Of a DNA stretch of 64,000 nt, positions 9,183 to 18,286 are shown piece by piece (position 1 is the first letter of the stretch; every line of letters begins with the position of its first letter). Both the position numbers and the translations under genes were made by a program. The notes under the pieces were generated by a model, which was not told where the DNA came from, did not search any database, and saw only the letters and a program-made list of their open reading frames with translations. This stretch comes from Snodgrassella sp945267035 (GTDB taxonomy: Bacteria > Pseudomonadota > Gammaproteobacteria > Burkholderiales > Neisseriaceae), in assembly GCF_026535915.1 (NCBI RefSeq), contig NZ_JAFNPF010000001.1:1178001-1242000 (forward strand), read 5' to 3'.

Positions 9183-10562
9183 TCAATGTTCAAATATCAG
9201 TCCTACTGCTAAGCCGATTTTTTTAAATGATTCATTCCTTAGCGGAGACTCTGTCATCAGCACTTCAATGTGCCATAATTGACATAAAGTTCGTACAATA
9301 GTCAGCCCTAAACCGCTGCCGTTTTCATCAGTTCCTAAAATGCGATAGAACGGCTCAAATACCTGTTGCCGTTCCGCCTCGGCAATACCACAACCATTGT
9401 CTTCGATCCAGATTATCTGCTTTTGCTCATGCAAAGATTCATGGCGTATACGGACCTGACCACCTGAGGGTGTATAGCGGATGGCATTAACCAGTAAATT
9501 TTTCAAAATAGTATATAAATCATCCTTGCTTACGGGTAAGTTAATTTCCTCTGCTATTTCCACACTTAAACTTTGTTGTTTTTCTTCCGCCAGCGGCAAA
9601 ATATCTGCAATTAAATCCCGTAATAATGGCATTAAAGCACAATTACTTTGCTGCACAGGTTTATGCTGTTGATGCTGAGCCCGAGCCAATGATAATAATT
9701 GGCTTAATAATTGTTCAGTGCGTGCAATGCCGGCCTTGATCTGTTGGATGAGTTTTTCTTGCTCTAACTTGCTAATATTCGGCTCTTCAATACGCGCGAT
9801 TTGAATGGTTAGGGCTGTAATAGGTGTGCGTAATTCATGCGCAGCATGACCAATAAAGCGTTGATCATGTTCAATAGCCGTCTGAAGTTGTTTAAATAAA
9901 CGATTTAAAGCGTTAATGAAAGGTCGGATTTCAGTAGGGGTATGTTTGAAATCCAGTGGAGATAAATCCGTGGCACTGCGTGAGGCAACTTCAGTGCTCA
10001 TATTCTGCGTGGCTCGAAATAATCGTCTTATCCAAATTGCGGTGATCAGCCATAAAATCGGCATTAAAAACAAAAAAGGCCACACCACGCTCAATGCACT
10101 ATCCCGGGCAATGTGATTACGATAGGCGGTACGCTGCGCCACCACAATGCGTACACTTTCTCGCGTCAGAATATATACCCGCCAATGTCTGGCAACCGTG
10201 ACAAAATTATGAAAGCCATCACCCAATTGCTGCAAATTGCTGACAGCATGATCATCACCCATTAACGTATTTAAATAGGGTGAATCCAGAGTTTGTGCCA
10301 GTATACGAGGTTTGGGTAGGGTGCTGGCGGTTTCAGGAAAATTCAAATTTTCATTGGCGTCTTGCCTCAGCACGGCACTACGAGGATCAAGAAAATGAGC
10401 GATTTGTTCCAGCTGACTATCCTGAAGATCCTGAGTTTCTTTGAATGCCGTCTGATAGGCCAGTAAATCACCAATAATGGCAATCAGCGTGACCAACAGA
10501 GTTAATACCAGCATCAACCGCCATTGTAACGAAGTACTCAGCTGTTTCGATCTACCAGCCAT
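9183..10562 (-). CDS. Sensor histidine kinase, QseC/PmrB type
   Basis: Inner-membrane two-component sensor of 459 residues. Transmembrane segments lie at about 15-37 and 159-178 and enclose a periplasmic sensor region of about 120 residues, followed by a HAMP-like linker. The phosphoacceptor is His242 in H-A-A-H-E-L-R-T-P. The ATPase domain shows an N-box (N-L-L-V-N-A, about 355-360), the G1 box (E-D-N-G-C-G, 387-392) and the G2 box (G-S-G-L-G-L, 415-420). It overlaps the end of its response regulator gene by 25 bases, so the pair is cotranscribed and coupled. The signal is unknown; the domain layout resembles QseC and PmrB/BasS. Confidence 0.9.
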   Translation of the reverse strand: MAGRSKQLSTSLQWRLMLVLTLLVTLIAIIGDLLAYQTAFKETQDLQDSQLEQIAHFLDPRSAVLRQDANENLNFPETASTLPKPRILAQTLDSPYLNTLMGDDHAVSNLQQLGDGFHNFVTVARHWRVYILTRESVRIVVAQRTAYRNHIARDSALSVVWPFLFLMPILWLITAIWIRRLFRATQNMSTEVASRSATDLSPLDFKHTPTEIRPFINALNRLFKQLQTAIEHDQRFIGHAAHELRTPITALTIQIARIEEPNISKLEQEKLIQQIKAGIARTEQLLSQLLSLARAQHQQHKPVQQSNCALMPLLRDLIADILPLAEEKQQSLSVEIAEEINLPVSKDDLYTILKNLLVNAIRYTPSGGQVRIRHESLHEQKQIIWIEDNGCGIAEAERQQVFEPFYRILGTDENGSGLGLTIVRTLCQLWHIEVLMTESPLRNESFKKIGLAVGLIFEH

Positions 10563-11200
10563 CCTAAACCTCGAACATTTTTTATCACATTACTGCCGAG
10601 CTTTTTGCGAATTCCGTGTATCACCACTTCTACTGCATTACTTTCTACTTCTTCATTCCAACCGTAAATCTTCTCTTCTAATTCCTGTCTGGAAAGAATG
10701 ACACCTGGTTGCAACAACAAACAATACATCAGGGCATATTCACGTGCCGATAATCGGGTTATCGTATCATCGACACTAATTTCTCGAGTGGCGGGATTTA
10801 AATTAATCCTGCCGTTAGTCAATACCGGTGCCGCATGACCACCACGGCGACGCAGCACCGCACGGATCCGAGCGAGTAATTCATCTGGGGCAAAAGGTTT
10901 AACCACATAATCATCAGCCCCCGAATCCAGACCCTGAATTCGTTCTTCTACACTGTCCCGCGCTGTAATCAGGATCACAGGTAAATCAAAATGCCGCGCG
11001 CGAAGATGGCGTAAAACACTCAATCCATCCATATTAGGCACACCAATATCGAACAGCGCTAAATCATAGATATCGGGCCGGATCAATGTTTCGGCGATCA
11101 GACCATCAGATAAGCAATCAACAGCAAAACCTGCCGCATGCAGGAGATCACCAAGCGCTTCAGCGATCATACTATCGTCTTCAAGAAGTAATATTCGCAT
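10538..11200 (-). CDS. Response regulator, OmpR/QseB family
   Basis: A 220-residue transcription regulator with a receiver domain (1-115) and an OmpR-type winged helix (about 125-220). The receiver has the acidic pair Asp8-Asp9, phosphoacceptor Asp51 in L-F-D-I-G-V-P, the conserved Thr79 in I-T-A, and Lys101 in V-K-P-F. The DNA-binding domain carries the usual L-S-A-R-E-Y-A-L segment. It precedes and overlaps its cognate kinase. The nearest upstream gene in the same direction is the small basic secreted protein, separated by a terminator, so the regulator has its own promoter, which I could not place. Confidence 0.93.
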   Translation of the reverse strand: MRILLLEDDSMIAEALGDLLHAAGFAVDCLSDGLIAETLIRPDIYDLALFDIGVPNMDGLSVLRHLRARHFDLPVILITARDSVEERIQGLDSGADDYVVKPFAPDELLARIRAVLRRRGGHAAPVLTNGRINLNPATREISVDDTITRLSAREYALMYCLLLQPGVILSRQELEEKIYGWNEEVESNAVEVVIHGIRKKLGSNVIKNVRGLGWLVDRNS

Positions 11201-11269
11201 GGGTTAACGTTTTTTCGATAAGACCGAGTGAAATAAATAAATTTTCCTAAATCATATGCTTATAATACC

Positions 11270-11299
11270 AAAAACCGTTTCAGAGCACTGAAACGGTTT
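11270..11299 (-). terminator. Terminator of the small basic secreted protein
   Basis: Perfect 12-base stem AAACCGTTTCAG/CTGAAACGGTTT with loop AGCA. Read on the minus strand the stem ends in a run of T. It lies between the gene ending at 11327 and the response regulator starting at 11200, isolating the two transcripts. Confidence 0.82.
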
Positions 11300-11326
11300 A
11301 ATAAAAAACGTTAACTTTGCACGATA

Positions 11327-11656
11327 TTATTGGATTTCAGTGGTAGTGGTTCTGGTAGTCACAGCTTCAACCTGTGCACTGTCGTGGTGATTTTTTCTTA
11401 CATGATTTCTTCTAACATGCGCTTTACGTACTGGCGCTTTTTTAACCCGTACTGGTCTTTTGGCTTTTTTAGCCACTGGCTTAGCTGTGGTTTTGGAAGC
11501 TGGTTGCGCTTTAACCGCAGCAGGTGCCTCTTTTACAGGTACAGTGGTGGTGGCAGTAGTGGTGGTTTTAGTAGTCGTTACTGCAGGAGCGGCATAAGCA
11601 GCAACGGCGGATAGACCAAATATAGCGCTAACAACCGCAACAGTGATTTTTTTCAT
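11327..11656 (-). CDS. Small secreted Thr/Ala/Lys-rich basic protein
   Basis: A 109-residue protein with a Sec signal peptide (cleavage after A-Y-A-A, about residue 22). The mature part is low complexity: a Thr-rich block, an Ala/Pro/Lys middle, then a Lys/Arg/His block with repeating V-R-R-N-H / V-R-K-N-H units, and a Thr-rich end. I recognise no family. Composition suggests a periplasmic or surface protein that could bind anions or metals. Its place directly upstream of a PmrAB/QseBC-like two-component system is suggestive, since such systems often control small basic envelope proteins, but a terminator separates them and regulation is inference only. An upstream start region with an AT-rich spacer is present. 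Confidence 0.75.
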   Translation of the reverse strand: MKKITVAVVSAIFGLSAVAAYAAPAVTTTKTTTTATTTVPVKEAPAAVKAQPASKTTAKPVAKKAKRPVRVKKAPVRKAHVRRNHVRKNHHDSAQVEAVTTRTTTTEIQ

Positions 11657-12951
11657 AACAGAACTCCAAATTAAGGTTATTTTAAAGACAAAAACCGTAG
11701 AGGTTATTGTTAGCAGTCAGTATGGCAATGGAAACTTAGGATAGACTTAGTAAAGTGTTCAGATTAAGTTAAAATATAGTAAATAAATGTTTTATTTATT
11801 TTTTATATATATTGTTAGTCAAGCTGCACCAAGCTTGAGGGCAAGCACATACTTTAAAGTCTGCTTGGCATAGAAAACCCATTTAGCTCCAAAATTGATG
11901 GGCAAAGTGAATATCAAATGTTTGCACGGCATGAAATATATCTGGTTCAGATTGTTATCCATGCCAAATAGAAAGGTATAATTTCAGTAAACCACTATGT
12001 GGTACATATTACCAAGATATTGGCTGGAAACATCACAACTGCTTGCTACGCCAGCTTAGCCTTTCGCTAAATGCCGATAACAATGTCTAAAATCATTCGA
12101 CATACAATAGGTGTAATAATTTGAAACATCGAGAATACAAAAGCATAGTCAGAAATTGTATCAGCCTGACAAAACCAATCAGAAGGCAAAACGCATTGAT
12201 CATGACTACTCATTTTGATTAGTTGTATCCTGTTGCCACGGTATAATGATCAAATCTGCGGAATAAGCGTGAATGGATTATGCTTCCCTTAAAGTAATCC
12301 TGACACCATTTATAACCTCAACATCAATTGGCATACTGCTTTAATGCGCAGTTATTTTGAGCCGGCCTTATACGAATTTGCGCTGTAGCGCACAAAGATG
12401 AGCGTTCATCGCCATAGAAAACAAGCTTCCATCCCATTAATGCGGAAAAACTGATGATGAAATCTGTGATTGTCATAGGCAGCCAAGTTTAGGTATTTTG
12501 CAGCTCTGCTGAAATTTTGCATGATAGCTGTTAAAAAATAATCATATGATTAATCTGCTGCTTTCAATGGATTTTCTCTTAAGAATATTTTTTATAATTG
12601 GCAATGGACTGATTTTAAAAAATTATTTAGTAAAAAAAATTATCTTCATTGTTACTAAGTGTCTTGAATCGAAATTTCCACCATTATCTATCATGTCTTA
12701 AATCATCACTTCAACATCATAGTAACGCTGAGATATCGCCTTCATTTTTAATACCTGTTAGTTCAATCGGTTGTAACAGAAATTTGCTCCATGCCGAAGT
12801 TGCTCTGGCTAAATTGTTTAAATTACCTATGTCTTTTATTTTTTTCGGTATCTCTTGACTGTTTTCTATCCGTAATGATTGGGGTTTCCAATCTTTGATG
12901 TTTAATATTGCAACTTTTGCTATGCCAACTGATGATCACGTTATGCTTGAA
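11657..12951. other. Long gene-poor spacer with decayed-looking reading frames
   Basis: Nearly 1.3 kb with no intact recognisable gene. On the minus strand, two open stretches have protein-like composition: 12324-12476 (50 residues from an ATG, no ribosome-binding site) and 12720-12935 (72 codons without any ATG, GTG or TTG start, containing I-K-D-W-K-P and R-A-T-S-A-W-S-K-F). Neither matches a family I know. A plus-strand frame at 12649-12858 overlaps the second and is probably its shadow. The region reads as the remains of former genes. Confidence 0.45.
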
Positions 12952-13623
12952 TTATGCTTGATCGTGTACTGGGAAAAACAATTGAAAAACACTTCTAATT
13001 TTAGGAGAGCGAATAAATTGAGTCCATTGATAGATCATCAATAAATAACTTTCTTGCGCGAGAAAGCGTAGTTTAGAATAAGTGGCTGTATAGCGTGAAG
13101 TGGGCGTAGGAGAAACTTGAGCATCTAAGCCCAAATCATGCGCCATTAACTTTGCTCTAGCTAGATGATAAGGATCACTGACGATAATGACTGTTTTAAT
13201 ATCATTATTACCGGCTTCAATCTGCGCATTAACCAAATTTTGCCAGGTATCGCGAGATTGATTTTCATAAATAATATCTTCCTTGTCTATGCCATGATTA
13301 ATCGCATAGCGACGGGCAACCGCAGCTTCACTCATAAAGCCGGTTTTAGGACTACCACCCGTAAACAGAATTTTCTTCACCAAGCCTGAACGATAAAGAT
13401 TCAAAGCGTGATTGATGCGTTCACGAAAAACTGGCGATGGACGTTTATCCCAGGCTGCCGCGCCCAAGACTATTGCGGCATCAGCCTGCGTTAATGGTGA
13501 TGGGCGACTAAATTGGTAGACTGTAGCAAAACTTATTGCGTAATTGACCAACACAAACAGACAACATGCCAGCAAACTAGCACGTAAAAATAGCCAAAAG
13601 CCTAGCTTTTTTTTAATTAACAT
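12952..13623 (-). CDS. SanA/YdcF-family (DUF218) inner-membrane protein
   Basis: A 223-residue protein with one N-terminal membrane anchor (about 8-31) and a DUF218/SanA-like domain. Visible family features are A-D-A-A-I-V-L-G-A-A, the R-E-R-I-N-H-A-L-N-L-Y segment, L-F-T-G-G-S, E-N-Q-S-R-D-T-W-Q-N and V-S-D-P-Y-H-L-A-R-A. Members are involved in envelope integrity, and SanA affects vancomycin tolerance in enterics; the exact reaction is uncertain. An in-frame TTG at 13644 would extend it by 7 residues; I chose the ATG at 13623. The gene overlaps the end of arsC by 11 bases, implying one transcript. Confidence 0.85.
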   Translation of the reverse strand: MLIKKKLGFWLFLRASLLACCLFVLVNYAISFATVYQFSRPSPLTQADAAIVLGAAAWDKRPSPVFRERINHALNLYRSGLVKKILFTGGSPKTGFMSEAAVARRYAINHGIDKEDIIYENQSRDTWQNLVNAQIEAGNNDIKTVIIVSDPYHLARAKLMAHDLGLDAQVSPTPTSRYTATYSKLRFLAQESYLLMIYQWTQFIRSPKIRSVFQLFFPVHDQA

Positions 13624-13978
13624 TATTTTCGAGTAAGGCCTCAATATTGGTCAAGGGTCGACCAATAGCAGCGCGATCACCTAAGACAACAATTGGGCGT
13701 TCAATTAAAATGGGGTGTGCAGCCATGGCTGCGATCAAAGCGTCTTCATCAGCTTGATCCAGTTGCAATTGAGAATAAAGCGTATCTTTTGAGCGCATCA
13801 TTTGTCGCACTGAGTTGATGGCTAACTTTTCCTTTAAATTGCGAATCTGATCAACATCTAACGGTTCTGTCAAATAGGGTACAACCTTTGTATCCACATT
13901 GCGCACCTGCAATAATAATAAAGCAGCTCGCGATTTAGAACAGTTAGGATTGTGATAAAGAATGACAGTAGAAGTCAT
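13613..13978 (-). CDS. arsC: Arsenate reductase family protein ArsC (glutaredoxin type)
   Basis: A 121-residue ArsC-like thioredoxin-fold protein. The N-terminal Y-H-N-P-N-C-S-K-S-R motif places the catalytic cysteine at residue 13, and the second signature reads L-I-E-R-P-I-V, with the arginine that binds the oxyanion. Family members reduce arsenate to arsenite with glutathione and glutaredoxin. No arsenite pump or ArsR is nearby, so a wider thiol-redox role is possible. It overlaps the downstream SanA-like gene. Confidence 0.85.
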   Translation of the reverse strand: MTSTVILYHNPNCSKSRAALLLLQVRNVDTKVVPYLTEPLDVDQIRNLKEKLAINSVRQMMRSKDTLYSQLQLDQADEDALIAAMAAHPILIERPIVVLGDRAAIGRPLTNIEALLENNVN

Positions 13979-14887
13979 GATTGTCCCTGAATATTTAGAA
14001 TAGTATAGATTAAGTTAAAGTGTGAAGGAAATACTAAGATTCGACAAATAGCATTAATGCAGATTAATATTTTAAAGCAATATTAACCTAAATGTTAAGT
14101 TAGGTGTGAATCAATCATTATTGAAGCTGGATACTGCATCATTTATCAGACACATGCTTTTAAGATGAGTTTGAATTTTATTCTTATTCATCTGAAAATG
14201 ATGCTAGCAAAGCGTAATATTATGCTAATGCATTATATAAAAAAGACCTAGCTGCTTCAATCATGACCATATTTAAAAAATCATTTCATGCTTCAACTTC
14301 AACCATAGACATAAGTCTAATCGAAAAAACATAGTTTTCAGTTTGCTAGCGCGGATCAATACAACATGTTCAAGCTACCCGTGCTCATTAAAATGGCGTT
14401 GTTTCATTTGGAACTAAATCAAGAATAGGCTTTTGAAATTATAGCTAAAGACTCCTGCAACCAAAACAGCCATCAATAGCCTTTGCCTTGATCCAACATG
14501 AGCTAAGTATAAAAGTAAAAATTTAGTCAATTGGTGCAATTGAATAGTGGTGAAAAGTTGTAGGGCAACATAGAAATTTGACAAAAAAAGGAAATAAATT
14601 AAATACGATTAATAGAATAAGAAAATGTAACACAATTCTTCAGTGAAGTTAATTCGTCCGGGTTAACAAAAAAAATGAAGGTTTTCCAACTAATCTGATT
14701 AATAAAAGCAAAAGCTTGAATTCTTGTTGAGCACACTTCATTGAACGGCTGATTAGCAAACATCTGCGCTTTTGTTGCTATGGCGGAAAATAAACCCTTT
14801 AAAATAACCTTAATCTTTCGATCATAAGCAATAACACCGATTAGCAGGTACAAGACATCATCGGTGTTATTGATTTATCATCATTTA
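13979..14887. other. Long AT-rich spacer with a hairpin near serC
   Basis: About 0.9 kb without a convincing gene. A minus-strand open frame at 14599-14853 begins with TTG, lacks a ribosome-binding site and has no recognisable motif. Near the serC end there is a 12-base inverted repeat (14829-14840 with 14861-14872) enclosing 20 bases. It could help end serC transcription, but it has no T-run. Confidence 0.45.
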
Positions 14888-15997
14888 TTAACCATATCGA
14901 CGCTGGAAGTCTTGCATGAAATCGGTTAACGCTTCCACGCCCTGCAATGGCATCGCATTATAAATACTTGCACGCATACCCCCCATGGTTTTATAACCAT
15001 TCAACATACATAAACCTTGAGCATTTGCTTGCAGAACAAATTGTTGATCTAGTTGCGCTGATGGAGTATAGAAAATGACATTCATTTGCGAACGAGCATG
15101 GGCTTTGACTGGGTTAGTATAGAAACCGCCACTTTGATCGATGGCACTATAAAGCTTATCGGCTTTTAAGCGGTTAATACCCTCTATAGCGGCGACACCC
15201 CCTTGCGCTAATAACCAGCGAAAGACTAAGCCAGAAATATAAATCGGGTAGGTTGCCGGTGTATTGTACATACCTTGACGCGTAATGTGACTTTGGTAAT
15301 TCCAGATATCCGGTACACGCTCGGAGCAACGCTCTAGTAAATCTTCACGGATAATGACGATAGTTGCACCAGAGGGACCGATATTTTTTTGGGCACCGGC
15401 GTAGATCACACCATAATCGGCCACATTTATCTGGCGAGAAAGAATTTCACTGGACATATCACATACGATAGGGGGCAAACCATCCGGTTTAGGAATATCG
15501 CGGTATTGCAAACCATGGACGGTTTCATTAATGCAATAATGCACGAAGGCTGAATCAGCAGATACATCCCATTCTGATACCGGAGGAACATCCGTGTAAT
15601 TGTATAAATCGCCACCATGTGCTGCCAGATGAACTTCTACATCAGATAATTTACCCATCTGACTGTGCGCAATCCGGCTCCAGTTACCAGTCACTACCGA
15701 ATCAATTCGTTTAAAACCGTTGGCCAGATTCATGACCACCATATTAAACTGTGCGCTGGCACCGCCTTGCATAAATAAAATTTTATAATTGCTCGGAATA
15801 TTCAGCAATTGGCGCAAATCCTGTTCCGCCTGATAAAGAATTTGCATAAAAGCATCTGAACGATGGCTCATGGTCATAATCGAACAACCAGAACCATTGT
15901 AATCGAACATTTCTGATTGGGCAGTAGCCAACACAGAGTGCGGTAAAATTGCTGGGCCGGCAGAAAAGTTATAATGCTGAACAGTAGAGGGAATCAT
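14888..15997 (-). CDS. serC: Phosphoserine aminotransferase SerC
   Basis: PLP-dependent class V aminotransferase for serine synthesis, also used in pyridoxine synthesis (4-phosphohydroxythreonine). The 369 residues are full length. The N-terminal F-S-A-G-P-A-I-L-P signature is present, the Q-G-G-A-S-A-Q-F phosphate-binding loop is at 77-84, and the PLP lysine is Lys204 in Y-A-G-A-Q-K-N-I-G. It is monocistronic as far as the sequence shows. An inverted repeat lies just upstream. Confidence 0.95.
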   Translation of the reverse strand: MIPSTVQHYNFSAGPAILPHSVLATAQSEMFDYNGSGCSIMTMSHRSDAFMQILYQAEQDLRQLLNIPSNYKILFMQGGASAQFNMVVMNLANGFKRIDSVVTGNWSRIAHSQMGKLSDVEVHLAAHGGDLYNYTDVPPVSEWDVSADSAFVHYCINETVHGLQYRDIPKPDGLPPIVCDMSSEILSRQINVADYGVIYAGAQKNIGPSGATIVIIREDLLERCSERVPDIWNYQSHITRQGMYNTPATYPIYISGLVFRWLLAQGGVAAIEGINRLKADKLYSAIDQSGGFYTNPVKAHARSQMNVIFYTPSAQLDQQFVLQANAQGLCMLNGYKTMGGMRASIYNAMPLQGVEALTDFMQDFQRRYG

Positions 15998-16020
15998 AAA
16001 AGTTATACCTGTAACAGAAA

Positions 16021-16036
16021 TGACCTGATTAGGTCA
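16021..16036. promoter_or_regulatory. Inverted repeat upstream of serC
   Basis: Perfect palindrome TGACCT-GATT-AGGTCA, 24 bases upstream of the serC start codon, so within or just after the likely promoter. The size and symmetry suit a dimeric repressor, but it could also form a small hairpin in the leader. No second copy was noticed in the window. Confidence 0.35.
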
Positions 16037-16287
16037 ATTTTGCATTAACGAACACAGCCACCACCAAAGGCAGTGGTTTACTTTCTCAGTGGGCAAATTC
16101 TAGGAGCTTGATCCTCGAAAGGCAAACATTAAACTAATCTGCATATAAACATGGTTAAAACCAGTTTAATTTACCTGTAAATATCCCTTTAATAGAAAAA
16201 ATCACCATCAAATGGTCTTTTTTTAGATAAATATTTTTATAATCACTTTTATTTTTTCAAAATATAGTGAAAACCCATACTATCAGC

Positions 16288-17103
16288 TTATTGTTCACTG
16301 CTTTTTTCTAGCACGGTAATGTTTTCGGCACCTAAAGCTTGAAGTTGGTCTAAAGCAAATGTCCAAACTTCAGGCAGCAACTTACAGTATTCACCGTTGG
16401 CTTTTAATCCAAATTCCAACCGGTATCGATGTAACTGTTCAGCATTTTCTACGTCATCACGAATAGTTGGCAAACTATAGGTCTTAACTTGCGGCCATTG
16501 ATGCTCTATCTTTTCCATTAATGGACCCACCACAGATTCAGGTAATCCATCAACTAATGCGGCTTTATAACCGCGTTGTTGCTGATTAAAATAGTGTGAA
16601 TAGTATTGATTTAAAACCCAAGTTGCCATCGGATGAGCCATTTGAGGAAAGCCAGGCAAAAAATAATGTTGCTGAATTGAAAAAGCAGCAATGTTATTAA
16701 ATGGATTAGGAATAATACTGGCGTTCGCAGGAAAATCAGCCATTTTTGCTCGTTGCAGATGGTCATGGCTGGTGAGTGCATCGCCGCGTTGGCGTGAAAT
16801 CTCTTCAATAAACTTTAGCGCCTCAGGATGGCGTACTAATGGGAGATTTAGAGCATCGGCACAAGCCTGACGGGTATGATCATCGGGAGTAGCACCAATC
16901 CCTCCAGTTACAAATACGGGTAGTCCTTCTTTAAATGACTGTTGCAGTCGTTGGGTAATGGCTTCTCGCTCATCGGGTAGATATTGTACCCAGGCAATCT
17001 CCAAACCATGTTGTTGTAGCAGTTGTTTAAAAAATGGAAAATGACTGTCCTGCCTTGAACCGTTAAGTATCTCATCACCGATGATCATTAATCCGAATTG
17101 CAT
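16288..17103 (-). CDS. MoaB/Mog/CinA-N-type molybdopterin-binding domain protein
   Basis: A 271-residue protein whose first about 165 residues form a MoCF-biosynthesis fold like the N-terminus of CinA: I-I-G-D-E-I-L-N-G near residues 8-16, V-F-V-T-G-G-I-G-A-T-P-D-D-H-T near 63-77, and N-I-A-A-F followed by L-P-G-F-P. The C-terminal amidase domain of CinA is missing, so this is the stand-alone form widespread in beta- and gammaproteobacteria. Molybdopterin binding is known for the fold; CinA relatives act in nicotinamide nucleotide recycling, and the substrate of this form is uncertain. The gene stands alone. Confidence 0.82.
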   Translation of the reverse strand: MQFGLMIIGDEILNGSRQDSHFPFFKQLLQQHGLEIAWVQYLPDEREAITQRLQQSFKEGLPVFVTGGIGATPDDHTRQACADALNLPLVRHPEALKFIEEISRQRGDALTSHDHLQRAKMADFPANASIIPNPFNNIAAFSIQQHYFLPGFPQMAHPMATWVLNQYYSHYFNQQQRGYKAALVDGLPESVVGPLMEKIEHQWPQVKTYSLPTIRDDVENAEQLHRYRLEFGLKANGEYCKLLPEVWTFALDQLQALGAENITVLEKSSEQ

Positions 17104-17579
17104 CGTATATCCTTGTTATAAGCTAATTATTATTAAAAGTTACAAACCGCATAATATACCTCTTTGCCCGAAAAAACATTAAGTTCAATCCTCAGAGTCC
17201 TATCCAATAAAATTCATTATGGAAGGGGTTGAATTAATGACATTCTTTCTTGACAAGTCATGGCGTGATGAGCCTGCTTTTCAGAAAACAAGATTAAATT
17301 GTTGATTTATCCATGATGTTAAATTTTTGCACAAAAAGGGTAAAGCAAATAGATAGTCATCATGCTTAAAATACATGCAAGAATCTCTCAACAGGTCATG
17401 ATTTTGGGGCATAGTTATAACCCGATTCCGATAGTGTTTGATTTGAGCAACAGCAATAGATACCGATTTATTAAAATAGAGATAAAAGATTTCCAGTTAG
17501 TCACTCTATAGAAATAATGTAAAATAGCATTTAACAATAGATAAATAGGGCAATTCTGTTAAATAAAGGTAATAAAAAA
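17104..17579. other. Intergenic, no gene seen
   Basis: Divergent spacer between the MoCF-domain gene and the 17580 lipoprotein. It is AT-rich and I see no open frame, repeat or clear promoter. Confidence 0.4.
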
Positions 17580-18110
17580 ATGAGTAAAATTTATATACTC
17601 TTACTACCTGTTTTGTTATTAATTTCTTGCAATGGAAATACTAACCCTAAGTTTGCTAAACCCAACAATATCGACACCAATTGTTGGATTACCTTTGAAG
17701 GCAAAAAATTTTATATAGGGGAAGACTTAGCCAGCATTGAGAAAAAAATTGAGATAAAGAAATTTTTAGAAATTTACCCCAACGAAGGTAAATATATATC
17801 TCCTTCTAAAGATGTTCTTTTCCCTGAAGTAACATGGATTCGCTCTTTAAATTGGACATTTGATAAGAACTTAAAATTACAAGAAATCCATTATTCTATG
17901 ACAGCATCTATTAGTGAAGGATACATTGATGATGATAAATATTATACTCGTTTTTATCAATATGTAGATTCCATACAGAATCAAAACAAATGTAATTCGC
18001 CTAAAATTAATTACAGTGGCGATTATTATAAAACAATTGAATTAGAATGGAAAAAAAGGAGTAAAATTGATGAGCAATCCAATTACAAACAACAATATTT
18101 TATAATGTAA
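17580..18110 (+). CDS. Putative small lipoprotein of unknown function
   Basis: A 176-residue protein with a lipoprotein signal: hydrophobic residues 4-16 ending L-I-S-C, with Cys17 the lipidation site. The mature part has cysteines at about 37 and 139, is rich in Lys, Tyr and aromatic residues, and ends ...Q-Y-F-I-M. I do not recognise a family. Base composition is clearly more AT-rich than the housekeeping genes. A further reading frame with its own ribosome-binding site overlaps its 3' end (see 18070), so it was probably the first gene of a small accessory cassette. An immunity-type role is possible but unproven. Confidence 0.6.
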   Translation: MSKIYILLLPVLLLISCNGNTNPKFAKPNNIDTNCWITFEGKKFYIGEDLASIEKKIEIKKFLEIYPNEGKYISPSKDVLFPEVTWIRSLNWTFDKNLKLQEIHYSMTASISEGYIDDDKYYTRFYQYVDSIQNQNKCNSPKINYSGDYYKTIELEWKKRSKIDEQSNYKQQYFIM

Positions 18111-18286
18111 TCAAGGAACTGAACAAACTCCACACGGGTAACAAGTCAAATTTCTACACTTTAGTTGGTAAATTGCAAACCACCGAAGACGATATACAAG
18201 CCAACAGCAACATAGTACCTTTTGGTAAGTGTAAATTAAAAACCAGAACGGAAGCGTACCTGCCTTGTATTCCAGCTTTAATATAA
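18070..18286 (+). pseudogene. Frameshifted small PAAR-like (DUF4280-like) reading frame
   Basis: An ATG at 18070, inside the end of the lipoprotein gene, has a strong Shine-Dalgarno sequence (AAGGAG about 9 bases upstream) and reads M-S-N-P-I-T-N-N-N before a stop. In the next frame, open from 18074 to a stop at 18284-18286, the translation continues with credible protein: V-I-K-E-L-N-K-L-H-T-G-N-K near its start and N-I-V-P-F-G-K-C ... L-P-C-I-P-A-L-I at its end. One base lost from the T-run near 18100 would join the two into about 71 residues. The P-F-G-x-C ... P-C-x-P pattern resembles DUF4280/PAAR-like tip proteins of type VI secretion. A second ATG overlaps the stop (TAATG) but runs only 16 codons. 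The family match is by eye. Confidence 0.4.

Noticed and set aside
14599..14853. 84-codon minus-strand open frame downstream of serC
   Set aside because: It starts with TTG inside an inverted repeat, lacks a ribosome-binding site and shows no family motif; probably non-coding.
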